A stretch of 64,000 nt of DNA from an uncultured Brachyspira sp. (GCF_949287625.1 NZ_CASEGO010000002.1:1-64000), one strand, 5' to 3'; shown: positions 1 through 9,010, counted from the first letter of the stretch. Notes: generated from the sequence alone by a model not told the origin. Numbers and translations: made by a program.

Positions 1-19
1 TTCCTTTTTGTTTGTTGTG

Positions 20-33
20 ATAATTTAAATTAT
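20..33. promoter_or_regulatory. AT-only palindrome upstream of the DtxR-like gene
   Basis: The 14 bases ATAATTTAAATTAT form a perfect palindrome about 110 bases before the DtxR-like start. DtxR-family proteins bind inverted repeats, so it could be an operator for this gene or for something left of the window. In DNA this AT-rich such a palindrome can arise by chance, so support is weak. Confidence 0.2.
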
Positions 34-145
34 AAGGAATACCTCCTTTTTTTAAACTAAAACTGTGCAATATCTATGGCTCTTAAACAAAAAATATTAA
101 ATTTAAATGTTGACTTATAATATATTTAATATTAAAATTATCCTC

Positions 146-568
146 ATGAAACAAGATATGACACCTATATTAGAAAATTATTTAGAAACTATCTACAACC
201 TAGAAGTAGAAAAAAATTTTAAAGAAGCTATTAGAATAACAGATATAGCTGATGTTGTAAGGCGTTCCAAAGCAAGTGTTAATACAGCTATAAAAACTTT
301 GTCAAAACTCGGACACATAAAGCATGAACATTACGGAGACATAGAACTTACAGAATCTGGAAGAGCTATTGGAAAAGATATTGCTGAAAGGCATGCTATA
401 TTCTATTACTTTCTTACAAATGTATTAAATGTAGATGAAAAAATAGCAGATGAAGAAGCCTGTTTAATAGAACATGCTATGAGCAGAGATACTGTGCATA
501 AGTTTAAAGAGTTTCTTTGCGGATACTGCAAAAAAGAAAATATATTTAATAATGCCAATAAAAACTAA
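146..568 (+). CDS. DtxR/MntR-like metal-dependent transcriptional regulator
   Basis: This 140-residue protein resembles the short DtxR/MntR/TroR regulators. An N-terminal winged helix (roughly residues 4-65, with the helix RRSKASVNTAIKTLSKLGHI) is followed by the metal-binding and dimerisation helices, including the family's E-RHAIFYYFL and EACLIEHAMS stretches. There is no C-terminal SH3-like domain. Such proteins repress metal-uptake genes when Mn(II) or Fe(II) is bound. I chose the ATG at 146 because the family begins with a short M-x-P-x-L-E-x-YLE-x-I segment; an upstream ATG at 107 would add 13 hydrophobic residues and is unlikely. It is convergent with lysA. Its targets are unknown; the znu locus at 40 kb is one candidate, by inference only. 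Confidence 0.85.
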   Translation: MKQDMTPILENYLETIYNLEVEKNFKEAIRITDIADVVRRSKASVNTAIKTLSKLGHIKHEHYGDIELTESGRAIGKDIAERHAIFYYFLTNVLNVDEKIADEEACLIEHAMSRDTVHKFKEFLCGYCKKENIFNNANKN

Positions 569-642
569 TAGTTCATATTAAAGTTTTTATGTTTTAAACT
601 ATATTTCATATTAAAAATAATTTTATAAAATGAATAAAAAAC

Positions 643-679
643 CGTCAGAATTATTTTTTTATTAAACATAATTCTGACG
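643..679 (-). terminator. Rho-independent terminator of lysA
   Basis: Arms CGTCAGAATTA (643-653) and TAATTCTGACG (669-679) form an 11-bp perfect stem. Read on the minus strand, the stem is followed at once by GTTTTTTATT, a proper T-tract. It lies between the convergent DtxR-like and lysA genes and fits best as the lysA terminator. Confidence 0.85.
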
Positions 680-699
680 CAATAAATTTATATTAATTA

Positions 700-1938
700 T
701 TATATAATCTCACTTTCTATCATCTCATCAAAAGTCTGTCTTTTTCGTATAATGTAATGCTTATCTTTATCTGCCATAATCTGTGCTATAAGAGGTCTTG
801 AATTATAATTGCTTGACATACTAAATCCGTAAGCACCAGCATCAAGTAATGCAACATAATCGCCCTCTTCTACTACAGAACACTCTCTGTCATAGGCAAA
901 AAAGTCAGAACTTTCACATATAGGTCCTACAAAATCATAATTTGATACGCTTTCTCTTTTTACTAAAGGATATATCTCATTATAAGCATCATACATAGCT
1001 ACCCTTACATAATCATTCATACCGCCGTCTAATATAACATACTTTCTTCCAAGTTCCTCTTTTACATATTCTACTCTCATTATCAAAGCACCAGATTCTG
1101 CTACAAAATATCTTCCTGGTTCAGTTGTTACTTTAAGATTCATTTCTTTTAATAGATTTATACTCTCATTTTTGAACTTATCAAAATCAAAACCAGAATG
1201 ATCTTTATTATACCTTACCCCATAACCGCCGCCTATATCAATATCGGTTATATTAAATCCCATACTATTAACTTCGCCTATTAAGTCTTTCATTACCAAA
1301 ATAGCTCTGTAAAAAGGCTCAGCATCTGTCATTTGAGAGCCTATATGCATTGATAATGACTCTATCTCTATATTATCTAATGATTTTAAAAGATTAGAAT
1401 TTTCTATTATGGTTTTAATACATACTCCAAATTTGTTGCCATTTACACCTGTAGTGATCTTCTCATGAGTATGAGCATCTACATTTGGATTAACTCTTAT
1501 AGAACATTTTACTTTCTTTTTGAGTTCTTTAGCTATATTATTAATTCTTACAGCTTCAGGGATTGATTCTATATTAAAACGTTTGATATTAAGTTCAATA
1601 GATTTTTTTATCTCCTCTTCTGTTTTTGCCACACCAGAAAATACAATATTTCTAGCATCTCCTCCAGCTTTTATATATTTCAAGCTCTCGCCTATAGAAA
1701 CAACATCTGCCCCAATTCCTTCTTCCACCATCATTTTTAATATAGATAAATTATTTTCAGCCTTAACAGCATATGCTATTAATACATCGTCCAAAGATGA
1801 AAATATATCTTTTAAAAATCTTATTTTCTGCAAAATATCATTTTTTGAATAAAGATAAAAAGGACTTCCATAAACTTTTGTAAGCTCTCTTATATCAATA
1901 TCTTCACACATTAATATATTATTTTTATAACCTATCAT
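700..1938 (-). CDS. lysA: Diaminopimelate decarboxylase
   Basis: LysA is the PLP enzyme that decarboxylates meso-diaminopimelate to L-lysine, the last step of lysine synthesis. At 412 residues it has the usual length. The fold-type III PLP lysine is in AYAVKAENN (Lys59). Other family motifs are visible: SMHIGSQ, the phosphate-binding GGGYGVRY, EPGRYFVA, and the C-terminal active-site CESSDFF and LDAGAYGFSMSSNYN stretches. A clear Shine-Dalgarno (AGGAG) sits about 8 bases before the ATG. The gene stands on its own between a terminator and a polysaccharide deacetylase-like gene. Cytoplasmic. Confidence 0.95.
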   Translation of the reverse strand: MIGYKNNILMCEDIDIRELTKVYGSPFYLYSKNDILQKIRFLKDIFSSLDDVLIAYAVKAENNLSILKMMVEEGIGADVVSIGESLKYIKAGGDARNIVFSGVAKTEEEIKKSIELNIKRFNIESIPEAVRINNIAKELKKKVKCSIRVNPNVDAHTHEKITTGVNGNKFGVCIKTIIENSNLLKSLDNIEIESLSMHIGSQMTDAEPFYRAILVMKDLIGEVNSMGFNITDIDIGGGYGVRYNKDHSGFDFDKFKNESINLLKEMNLKVTTEPGRYFVAESGALIMRVEYVKEELGRKYVILDGGMNDYVRVAMYDAYNEIYPLVKRESVSNYDFVGPICESSDFFAYDRECSVVEEGDYVALLDAGAYGFSMSSNYNSRPLIAQIMADKDKHYIIRKRQTFDEMIESEII

Positions 1939-1990
1939 TATACCGCTCCTATTTTTTATTAATTATTAATTATTTTTTATCATTTTTATA

Positions 1991-2905
1991 TTATTTAAGT
2001 TTTTTAGTTAAAACTTCTGTTATATTCACGCTTACTATATCATCTTCATAAAGAAGAGGCAGATTATTTTCCAAAACCTTTAATGTTTCCTCACTTTGAT
2101 AATGCCCTATACCAACAGCAATTCCATACTCTTTTGATAATTTAATTAACTCTCTCCACTGCTTCATTATGCTGTCATAATCTCTATCATTGTCCAAAAA
2201 TACATTTCTCTTTGCCGTTCCTACATCATTTTCTAATGCCAAATCATATATCACACTCTCTGCAGAAGTATAGGAATCTACAAAATATTTATTGTTGTTT
2301 TTAGCATAGTCAATCATATATGAAACTATATTAATATCTTTACAAGCAAGAGAACCAGTATGATTATTCATTCCATTAGCATAAGGGACTTTTGAAAATG
2401 AATAATCTAGCAAATTAAAAACTTCATCTTTATTCATTCCAGTTCTTATTATAGTTTTCTCTCCGAAATAACCGCTGCCCTCCATAGGCATATGCAAAAT
2501 GACACTAATATTATTACTGTATGCTAAATAAGAAAAATCGATGCTGTGAGGAGAATCTGGAAGTACAGCAAATGTTATGCCGTATTTATATGCCAATTGA
2601 AAATACCTATCTGTATAATCAAGAGTATTACCGCTATCATCTATTATGATGCTTATAAAATTACTGCTTTCTATTGGTTTTGTAATATTATCCAATATAG
2701 GTTCTGATATATTAGGAGAATTAATATCTGCTAAATAAAATACATCATTAGTTTTTTTTGATGTTATAGTTTTTTCAGATGTATAATTATTATTATCATC
2801 TGCATATTCAAAACTAATTCCATAATTTTCTTTAACCTTAATAAAGGTAAAAGAAAATACAATAATTACAATAAATAAAAATACAAAAATAATTATTCTT
2901 TTCAT
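1991..2905 (-). CDS. Divergent polysaccharide deacetylase family protein (YibQ-like)
   Basis: This 304-residue protein has one N-terminal hydrophobic anchor or signal (residues 4-22), a variable Ser/Thr/Asn-rich stretch, then a divergent polysaccharide deacetylase domain (about residues 80-300). Family hallmarks are visible: ISIIIDDSGN, TFAVLPDSPHS, ILHMPMEGSG, MNNHTGSLACKD and VGIGHYQSEET. Members are exported and thought to act on cell-envelope glycans, but the substrate is not established. It follows lysA with a 52-base gap in the same direction. No strong ribosome binding site is seen before the ATG at 2905. Confidence 0.82.
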   Translation of the reverse strand: MKRIIIFVFLFIVIIVFSFTFIKVKENYGISFEYADDNNNYTSEKTITSKKTNDVFYLADINSPNISEPILDNITKPIESSNFISIIIDDSGNTLDYTDRYFQLAYKYGITFAVLPDSPHSIDFSYLAYSNNISVILHMPMEGSGYFGEKTIIRTGMNKDEVFNLLDYSFSKVPYANGMNNHTGSLACKDINIVSYMIDYAKNNNKYFVDSYTSAESVIYDLALENDVGTAKRNVFLDNDRDYDSIMKQWRELIKLSKEYGIAVGIGHYQSEETLKVLENNLPLLYEDDIVSVNITEVLTKKLK

Positions 2906-2976
2906 AAAAACTAACTAAATAATATTTACTTTTTATGATAATCTAAATATTAATAAAAGTCAATTATATAAAAATC

Positions 2977-3270
2977 CTACTTTTCAATCATACTGTCAAT
3001 ACTTACAACAGCATGTTCTTTGCATTTAGGACATTTAGGATAAGTTATATTTTTCATAATTTTTGTAAAAAAAGAATCTTTTTTATGATCTTTATTATTA
3101 TCATCTGTGGTAATTTCTGTTATTACATTTCCGTCTTCATCAGTTTGAGTATTTTCAAAATCCAAAGAAATATCAGAAAAAATAGAAGGGGCATGCAAGT
3201 TTTTGTCCGAACTAAAATGATATCCGCATTTTGTGCATTTATAAAAAAAAGGCGGTTTATCTGGAAACAT
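2977..3270 (-). CDS. Small zinc-ribbon protein
   Basis: This 97-residue protein has a CxxC near the N terminus (KCTKCGYHF) and a second CxxC near the C terminus (YPKCPKCKEHA), the spacing of a two-knuckle zinc ribbon. The knuckles are separated by an acidic linker rich in D, E and T. A good Shine-Dalgarno (AGGAG) lies 9 bases before the ATG. It is 19 bases downstream of the metallophosphoesterase gene in the same direction, so probably in the same operon. I do not recognise a named family or a function. Confidence 0.7.
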   Translation of the reverse strand: MFPDKPPFFYKCTKCGYHFSSDKNLHAPSIFSDISLDFENTQTDEDGNVITEITTDDNNKDHKKDSFFTKIMKNITYPKCPKCKEHAVVSIDSMIEK

Positions 3271-3289
3271 ATATTAACAACTCCTTAAA

Positions 3290-3985
3290 CTATATATCTA
3301 ATACTAATAATTTATTTTGTTCGCTGTCAAAATGATCTGACATATAAATAATAGAATCATCTTTTTTTATAATACTATACGGCTTTACCCTATTATGTCC
3401 TACTACCTGATTATACCCAACCCAAGAATCGTAAAACAAATCCTCTGTGTCAGCCCATAAAATACCTGCAAATCTGCTTAATCCGCCTCGTCTGAAAGAG
3501 GCTATATTACAGTCATCTCTATCATTTTTATATATTATATTTACAATGCTTTCAATGTTATCAATATCTATATTATCTATATCATATTTATTTTTTATAT
3601 AATCAATCCAGCCGTTTGTTATTCCAGCATGTGTAAATATATAATTGTTTTCTATATGTATAGGCTTAAATAAGTCGGTATTATCATTAAATATCTCATT
3701 CATTTCTTTAGCATAGCTTTCTCTGTATCTGCTTGCTGTAGGATACCCCACTATATACTGAAAATCATGATTACCTATAAGGAGCTCAACATTATCATTA
3801 TGATTTTTTTTGAACTCTATTACATCTTCAAGATTATTAATTATATCTTCATCACAGAATCGAACCCAGCTGTCATCACTGTAATCACCCATAAATATTA
3901 TCTTATCAAATTCAGAAAATCTTCCTTCGAGAAGTCTCTTCCAACAGTCTTTTCCATGTAAATCACCTACAACAGCTATTTTCAT
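3290..3985 (-). CDS. Calcineurin-like metallophosphoesterase
   Basis: This 231-residue protein shows the ordered metal-binding motifs of the family: GDLHGKD (residues 7-13), MGDYSDD, GNHDF, FTHAGITNGW and VGHNRVKP. These are the di-metal ligands of serine/threonine phosphatases, Ap4A hydrolases and cyclic-nucleotide phosphodiesterases. The substrate cannot be told from sequence. The upstream gene ends 2 bases before this start, and a strong GGAGG lies 9 bases ahead of the ATG, so the two are translationally close and probably work together. Confidence 0.87.
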   Translation of the reverse strand: MKIAVVGDLHGKDCWKRLLEGRFSEFDKIIFMGDYSDDSWVRFCDEDIINNLEDVIEFKKNHNDNVELLIGNHDFQYIVGYPTASRYRESYAKEMNEIFNDNTDLFKPIHIENNYIFTHAGITNGWIDYIKNKYDIDNIDIDNIESIVNIIYKNDRDDCNIASFRRGGLSRFAGILWADTEDLFYDSWVGYNQVVGHNRVKPYSIIKKDDSIIYMSDHFDSEQNKLLVLDI

Positions 3986-3987
3986 TT

Positions 3988-5148
3988 TTAAAGCCTCCTT
4001 GCAAGTCTTAATATATTATGATAATCTATATTCAAATTACTAGCGTCATTTTCCAATACCTTAGCAGTATAAATATTTTCAAATTCTTTTTGTAATAAGT
4101 CCTTAAACTCTTTTATATTTTCTAAATACTCTTCAAAATCATTATTAATATAAGATTTTACTTCATAACTTCCTCTTATCCTATCGGCTATATTATCTAT
4201 AATACTGTTTTTTATCTCATAAATCTTTCCTATATTTTGAACAATATTAATAATTCTATAAATATCCATGCTGCTTTTAGATATACTTCCAATCATATAA
4301 ATATTAATAGAATAATCTGCCGACTTTCTCTTATCTTCTAATATAAAATCAAAAGTTTTAACAGCATCATCTACAAAACTTTTACTAATGTCAATATTAT
4401 ATTCAGCATGCAAATCTTCAATTCCTACAATCTTTTTTATAAATAAATTGTCAAACTGAGTATAAAAATATTTTTTTATATTATTAAAAAATAAATAAAT
4501 ATAAAAGTATTTAATATCTTTAGCTTTAACTATGTCTTTTAAATTACTTAAATAATTTTCAATATCATTTTCATAAACTGGTATTTCATAATGAGAGGAT
4601 AATTTTTTTATTATACCTGGTATATTATTATCTATAACATTAAAAATTTCTCTTTTATCATCATCTTTTTTTATATATAAAATATTATTATCTAAATTCA
4701 AAGACTCTAAATGAATAGTATCTCTTTTTTCTTTTAAAAGTTTTATCTTTTTTTCTATATCATTTTTGATAATTTCTTTTCTATCTTTAGGAGTTAAAGC
4801 CAATATTTCTTCTTCTATAAGTTTATTATCTTCAGATTCCTGTTCTTTTTCTAATTCCTCAATTTTTTCTAAAGTATAGAACTCTTTTTTTTCAAGTATA
4901 TCCTCTATTCTTTTAAGGTTATTTTCTTTATCATTACCATAAACATATAATTTAAATCTAAATCCGTATTTTATATCAAGCCCCATCATTTTTATAAAAG
5001 ATTTGGCATTAACTCTTTTTCCATTTTGATTTTCTATTTCTATTTTATCATCTATAGTCCTTAAAAAATCAACAATAGAATTAACAATTTTATTATCAGA
5101 CGCCAAACTATTTCGGCATTCAAATTCTTTAGATATAAAATCTTCCAT
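3988..5148 (-). CDS. Protein of unknown function with a degenerate HPr-like N-terminal domain
   Basis: Residues about 5-88 follow the HPr fold pattern: a KEFECRN strand, a helix IVNSIVDFLRTI, then GKRVNAKSFIKMMGLDIKYG and YVYGNDKENNLKRIEDIL. These match HPr's G-K-x-VNxKSIMxxMSLGxxxG and GxDExxAlxxIexxL. The phosphorylatable histidine of HPr is missing (the segment reads RNSLASDNKI, with no His in the first 150 residues), while the serine at the regulatory Ser46 position is kept (Ser50). Residues 88-150 are a charged coiled coil. The last 230 residues are helical and match nothing I recognise. It is 2 bases upstream of a metallophosphoesterase. The HPr assignment is my own pattern match. Confidence 0.6.
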   Translation of the reverse strand: MEDFISKEFECRNSLASDNKIVNSIVDFLRTIDDKIEIENQNGKRVNAKSFIKMMGLDIKYGFRFKLYVYGNDKENNLKRIEDILEKKEFYTLEKIEELEKEQESEDNKLIEEEILALTPKDRKEIIKNDIEKKIKLLKEKRDTIHLESLNLDNNILYIKKDDDKREIFNVIDNNIPGIIKKLSSHYEIPVYENDIENYLSNLKDIVKAKDIKYFYIYLFFNNIKKYFYTQFDNLFIKKIVGIEDLHAEYNIDISKSFVDDAVKTFDFILEDKRKSADYSINIYMIGSISKSSMDIYRIINIVQNIGKIYEIKNSIIDNIADRIRGSYEVKSYINNDFEEYLENIKEFKDLLQKEFENIYTAKVLENDASNLNIDYHNILRLARRL

Positions 5149-5258
5149 AACATCAGCCTTATAAAATATTTTCTATAATAAAATAATTTACTTATAATAT
5201 AATATAAATTTATTAAAATTTCAATAACTTTTTATATAAGATAAATAAACAAATAAAT

Positions 5259-5297
5259 AATAAAGGCTTATTCCGTTTATAGAAATAAGCCCTTATT
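5259..5297 (-). terminator. Probable terminator of the symporter/mutarotase operon
   Basis: Arms AATAAAGGCTTATT (5259-5272) and AATAAGCCCTTATT (5284-5297) pair with one mismatch. On the minus strand the hairpin is followed by a T-rich run. It lies 45 bases downstream of the mutarotase stop codon. Confidence 0.65.
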
Positions 5298-5341
5298 TAT
5301 GGAAAACTTTTTAGTTGGATATGTCTTTATTATTATTTATC

Positions 5342-6493
5342 TTATTTAGCCATAATTGTACCAACATACATTTTATCTGTTCTAATTCCAGGTTTAATCT
5401 CTCCATTAATAGAATATATTTTATTTCCTATTAATATCAAACCTTCTCCGCAAGGAGCATCAAATGGAATCTCTCCTATTGTTCTCCAAGTATTAGAATC
5501 ACAATTATAAATTAATATATTGCTGTTCCAATTAAACTCATAAGGATCAGCTCCGAAATATACAGCCCTGAAATTGGCTAATTCAGCACCCTGAAGATTA
5601 CCTAAATTATAAACAGCATCATCATAAATAGCTTTATTAAAGCCTCCTATAACAAGCATTTCGCTTTCATTAAGTTTAACAGATACAGCACCGAGTAAAG
5701 ATATACCTTCACCATTAAGAACTACATCAGCAACTCTCTCCCAAGTATTATTAGCAAAATCATATTTGTATCCGTCAGTGTAAGCTACCACATCCCCGCC
5801 GCTGAATACATATATATTACCATTTAATAATTGAGCAACTGCCTGAGTTCTGCTTTCCTCTCCAGGTACCGGGGCTAATTCTTTAACTTCTTTAGCTACT
5901 AAGTCATACTCATAAAGTTTATTACTGCCTTTACCTGCTTGTTTACCAGTAATTACATATAATTTATTATCTTTATAAACAGCTGCACCATTTTGTAATG
6001 TGAAAGGCAAATCACCTATTTTTTCAACATTTAATTTATTATCTTTTAATGTAATAAATAATATATCATCATCAGCTTCAGGGTTTGAAGAGCCGCCAAT
6101 ATAATATATACCATCAGCAGTAGTTATAGAAGAACCATATCCCAATTCATTTTCCCAATTAATATGCTCAACTACTTCTAATACGCCGTTTTTATCTTCA
6201 AGCATATAAATATCAGAATAAGTTTTTTTAGCTCCGCCGTTTAATACAGATTCTTCAGGAAAGTTAGCTCCTCCGCCTACAACTATATATTTACCTCCTA
6301 AAGAGCCATACAAAACTCCAGCTGTACCGATATTTTTATCCATTCCAGTTTGAGCAGGTAAATGTCCTCCCATTTCCCAAACTATTTTTTTATCAGTTTT
6401 TGAATCTAGTACATTAGTATTATTATTAGCTGTGTTAGTTCCAGAACAGCTTATAACAAATATAATAGATAAAATTAAACATATTTTTTTCAT
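5342..6493 (-). CDS. Kelch-type cyclically permuted mutarotase lipoprotein (sialate mutarotase-like)
   Basis: This 383-residue protein has a lipoprotein signal peptide ending in the lipobox ISCS (Cys16). The rest is a six-bladed kelch propeller with recurring GG plus downstream W/Y blades (IVVGGGANFPE, YYIGGSSNPE, IYVFSGGDV, LVIGGFNKA). It matches the cyclically permuted mutarotase relatives of NanM, which equilibrate anomers of N-acetylneuraminate or similar sugar acids. It lies 27 bases downstream of a sodium:solute symporter in one operon, the usual context for these proteins, and supports a sugar or sialic-acid uptake role. The exact sugar is inferred, not shown. No nanA or nanE homologue is in the window. 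Confidence 0.82.
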   Translation of the reverse strand: MKKICLILSIIFVISCSGTNTANNNTNVLDSKTDKKIVWEMGGHLPAQTGMDKNIGTAGVLYGSLGGKYIVVGGGANFPEESVLNGGAKKTYSDIYMLEDKNGVLEVVEHINWENELGYGSSITTADGIYYIGGSSNPEADDDILFITLKDNKLNVEKIGDLPFTLQNGAAVYKDNKLYVITGKQAGKGSNKLYEYDLVAKEVKELAPVPGEESRTQAVAQLLNGNIYVFSGGDVVAYTDGYKYDFANNTWERVADVVLNGEGISLLGAVSVKLNESEMLVIGGFNKAIYDDAVYNLGNLQGAELANFRAVYFGADPYEFNWNSNILIYNCDSNTWRTIGEIPFDAPCGEGLILIGNKIYSINGEIKPGIRTDKMYVGTIMAK

Positions 6494-6520
6494 ATTTTAT
6501 TCCTTAATTACAAACCGCAC

Positions 6521-8062
6521 TTATTTTTGATTTTTTACAGTAGTAGAATAAGTTAATCCTTTGATTTTTTCTGCAGATGGTTTTCCGAAAGCAAAAGAAG
6601 CTAAGAAAGAACCTATTACACCAACGCCTATAATTATAAATGAAATCATAAACTCAAAGATTTTTGGTTTAGCATATCCTGGTATAAATTTAGTAAGCAT
6701 TCCAGCAGGATCGCTTATATAGAATGCCACTATAACAGAAAGTATAAATCCTATCCAAACAGCCTTGGATTCCACTCTGTCAAAGAATATGCCGACTAAA
6801 AATATAGTAGCTATAGGTCCGCCCAAAAGTCCAGTTACCGCTTGGAAATATAAAAACATATCTCCTTGTCCATGATATAAAAAATAAACTGCAAGTGCAG
6901 TGCTTAATATTCCTATTATCCAGCTGGACCATCTTGCAAAACTCAATTTGGCTTTATCTGTCATATTAGGTTTCAAATATTCCAATATATCTGCAGTAAT
7001 ACAAGTAGCAGCAGAATTCAAACTTGAAGATACCGTTGATTGTGCCGCAGCAAATATAGCCGCTATTACTAAACCGGATATTCCAACAGGCAAATAATTA
7101 ACTACAAAATAAGGAAGTATAGCATTTCCGTTAATTCCTTCAGGCAATACTTCTTTAGTATGAAAAAATATATATAAAGCTGAACCCATACCTATAAATA
7201 TCACTATGCTGGTGCAAAGCAAAGGAACATTCATAAATAAACTTTTTTTAGCTTCATGTTCATTCGGAGTGGTATTATATCTTTGAACTATATCTTGACT
7301 TCCCACATAAGAATATATAGAATTAATAAAACCGCCTACAACCATAACCCAAATACTAGATTTAGCTAAATCAAAAGAAAAGAAATCAGGGCTTATTATT
7401 TTACCGTCATCAGCTAAAAGCTTAAAGCCTTGACCTATTCCTTCAGGAGCAGAAGCAAAGCCTACTATAATTATTAATAAAGCTCCCAAAAGAAGAACCA
7501 CTGTTTGTATAGCATCCGACCAAAGTACCGCTTCTATACCTCCCATAGAAGTATAAGCCACACAGAATATAGATACCAAAATAGTTATAAGCACAGGATT
7601 GAGATCAGGCAATACCTGCTGTATAGCCAATGTAGGAAGATAAATAACTATAGCCATTCTTACTAAATGAAAAAGTATAAAAACTAAACTGCTTAAAAGC
7701 CTAAAAGAATTATCAAATCTTCTTCCTAAATATTCATAAGCTGTAGTAACATTAACTCTTCTGAAGAAAGGTACGAATACATAGGCCGCCCATAATACCA
7801 TTAAAATAATTCCTAAAGGTGCCATACCCAATAACCAGCTGTTATTATAAACCGAAGCAGGTATAGCAATAAATGAAATAGAAGATAAAGCAGTAGCATA
7901 AATACTCATAGCGGTTACCAAAGCAGGAACTCTTCCGCCCGCTTTAAAGTAATCATCTGTGGATTTTGTTCTTTTAGAGAAGAAGACACCTATTAAGAAC
8001 ATAGCCACAAAATAGAGTAAAATAACTACCCAATCAAACCAATGCCAAGATGTATTACTCAT
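6521..8062 (-). CDS. Sodium:solute symporter (SSS family), sialic-acid-transporter type
   Basis: This 513-residue inner-membrane protein has about 13-14 hydrophobic segments and SSS landmarks: the first helix followed by KSTDDYFKAGGR, ALSSISFIAIPASVY, the MGGIEAVLWSDAIQT segment in the middle, and FAAAQSTVSSSLNSAATCITADI around TM8, where sodium-site serines lie. Pairing with a kelch mutarotase suggests sialic acid or a related sugar as substrate. A ribosome binding site (AGGAG) precedes the ATG. The gene is read from a consensus promoter whose -10 lies inside a 38-bp palindrome (8073-8110), so tight repression is expected. Confidence 0.9.
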   Translation of the reverse strand: MSNTSWHWFDWVVILLYFVAMFLIGVFFSKRTKSTDDYFKAGGRVPALVTAMSIYATALSSISFIAIPASVYNNSWLLGMAPLGIILMVLWAAYVFVPFFRRVNVTTAYEYLGRRFDNSFRLLSSLVFILFHLVRMAIVIYLPTLAIQQVLPDLNPVLITILVSIFCVAYTSMGGIEAVLWSDAIQTVVLLLGALLIIIVGFASAPEGIGQGFKLLADDGKIISPDFFSFDLAKSSIWVMVVGGFINSIYSYVGSQDIVQRYNTTPNEHEAKKSLFMNVPLLCTSIVIFIGMGSALYIFFHTKEVLPEGINGNAILPYFVVNYLPVGISGLVIAAIFAAAQSTVSSSLNSAATCITADILEYLKPNMTDKAKLSFARWSSWIIGILSTALAVYFLYHGQGDMFLYFQAVTGLLGGPIATIFLVGIFFDRVESKAVWIGFILSVIVAFYISDPAGMLTKFIPGYAKPKIFEFMISFIIIGVGVIGSFLASFAFGKPSAEKIKGLTYSTTVKNQK

Positions 8063-8072
8063 AATTGTACTC

Positions 8073-8110
8073 CTATAATATAATTGTTCACGTGAACAAT
8101 TATATTATAG
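8073..8110. promoter_or_regulatory. Perfect 38-bp palindromic operator
   Basis: All 19 base pairs are symmetric about the centre at 8091/8092. The centre reads TTGTTCACGTGAACAA and the flanks are AT-rich (CTATAATATAA on the left). It covers the -10 box, the transcription start and the edge of the ribosome binding site of the symporter gene, which is typical of a repressor site. The likely binder is the divergent Crp/Fnr protein at 8345, but a GntR- or LacI-type protein encoded elsewhere is possible. The regulator assignment is inference. Confidence 0.85.
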
Positions 8111-8132
8111 TCAAATAAATTTATATTGTCAA
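8104..8132 (-). promoter_or_regulatory. Consensus sigma-70 promoter of the symporter/mutarotase operon
   Basis: On the minus strand TTGACA (8127-8132) is followed after exactly 17 bases by TATAAT (8104-8109). Both hexamers match consensus. The predicted start near 8097 lies inside the palindrome. Confidence 0.85.
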
Positions 8133-8344
8133 TTGAAAAAGATAAAATATTACAATTTATTACAATTCATCATAAAAAAAATGAAATTTATCACTAAAAA
8201 TATATGCTAAAATACTTTAAGTAATAACATGTAATAATATTAATATAAAAAATACCTGCATAATACAGAAATTTAATATGCATATTGATTTTTTATAAAA
8301 AACTATTACTATTATTATGTATCAAAAAAATATTAGTTTTTAAC

Positions 8345-9001
8345 ATGGAAAAATATATAGACATCATAAAAAAATCAAATCTATTTTGCAATATGAATGA
8401 TAAACAGATAATAGTTCTGTTAGAAGATTTCAAATCTGAAAAAAAGTATTTTGATAAAGATAATATTATAATAGATGCAGGAGATAAAACTGACAGTATA
8501 TATATTATCTTAAATGGAAGAGTAGAAATTTCAAAAGAATATGATGATACTAGAAAAAATATAGTAAATATATTAACTTACGGAGATATATTTGCAGAAG
8601 CCTTAGCTTTTTCTACTAATAAGATATCACCTATACAGGCAATATCTTTAGATAAAACAGAAATATTAAAAATAAATATAAAAAATATATTCAATACAAA
8701 TAACAATGATAAAAACATATTTTTACAAAATTTATTAATGGTAATATCTGATAAAAACAAATTTTTAGCCTTTAAAAATGATATTCTAAGCCAAAAAAGT
8801 TTAAGAAGCAAAATTACATTATATTTAAAATATATGTCGAATATACAGAAAAGCAAAAATATTGTAATACCCTATAACAGAGACAAACTTGCTGAGTTTA
8901 TATCAGCTGACAGAAGTGCATTATCAAGAGAATTAAATAGATTATCAAAAGAAAATATCATAAAACTAGACGGCAGCAAAATAACTATTATAAAATTATA
9001 A
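8345..9001 (+). CDS. Crp/Fnr-family transcriptional regulator
   Basis: This 218-residue protein has an N-terminal cyclic-nucleotide-binding-like beta barrel (about residues 15-125, with IIIDAGDKTDSIYIILNGRVEIS and ILTYGDIFAEALAF) and a C-terminal winged helix. The recognition helix is in the segment NRDKLAEFISADRSALSREL. The ligand pocket lacks the Arg-Ser pair that holds cAMP in Crp, and there is no Fe-S cysteine set, so the signal is unknown. I start at the ATG at 8345; a TTG at 8285 would add a hydrophobic tail foreign to the family. It is divergent from the symporter operon and probably controls it through the palindrome. Confidence 0.87.
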   Translation: MEKYIDIIKKSNLFCNMNDKQIIVLLEDFKSEKKYFDKDNIIIDAGDKTDSIYIILNGRVEISKEYDDTRKNIVNILTYGDIFAEALAFSTNKISPIQAISLDKTEILKINIKNIFNTNNNDKNIFLQNLLMVISDKNKFLAFKNDILSQKSLRSKITLYLKYMSNIQKSKNIVIPYNRDKLAEFISADRSALSRELNRLSKENIIKLDGSKITIIKL

Positions 9002-9010
9002 ATAAAGGCA

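Noticed and set aside
1..60. An AAGGA-TCCTT hairpin with T-run, and a minus-strand AGGAGG, near the left edge
   Set aside because: The stem is only 5 bp, and no start codon lies at a usable distance on the minus strand within the window. It may belong to a gene outside.
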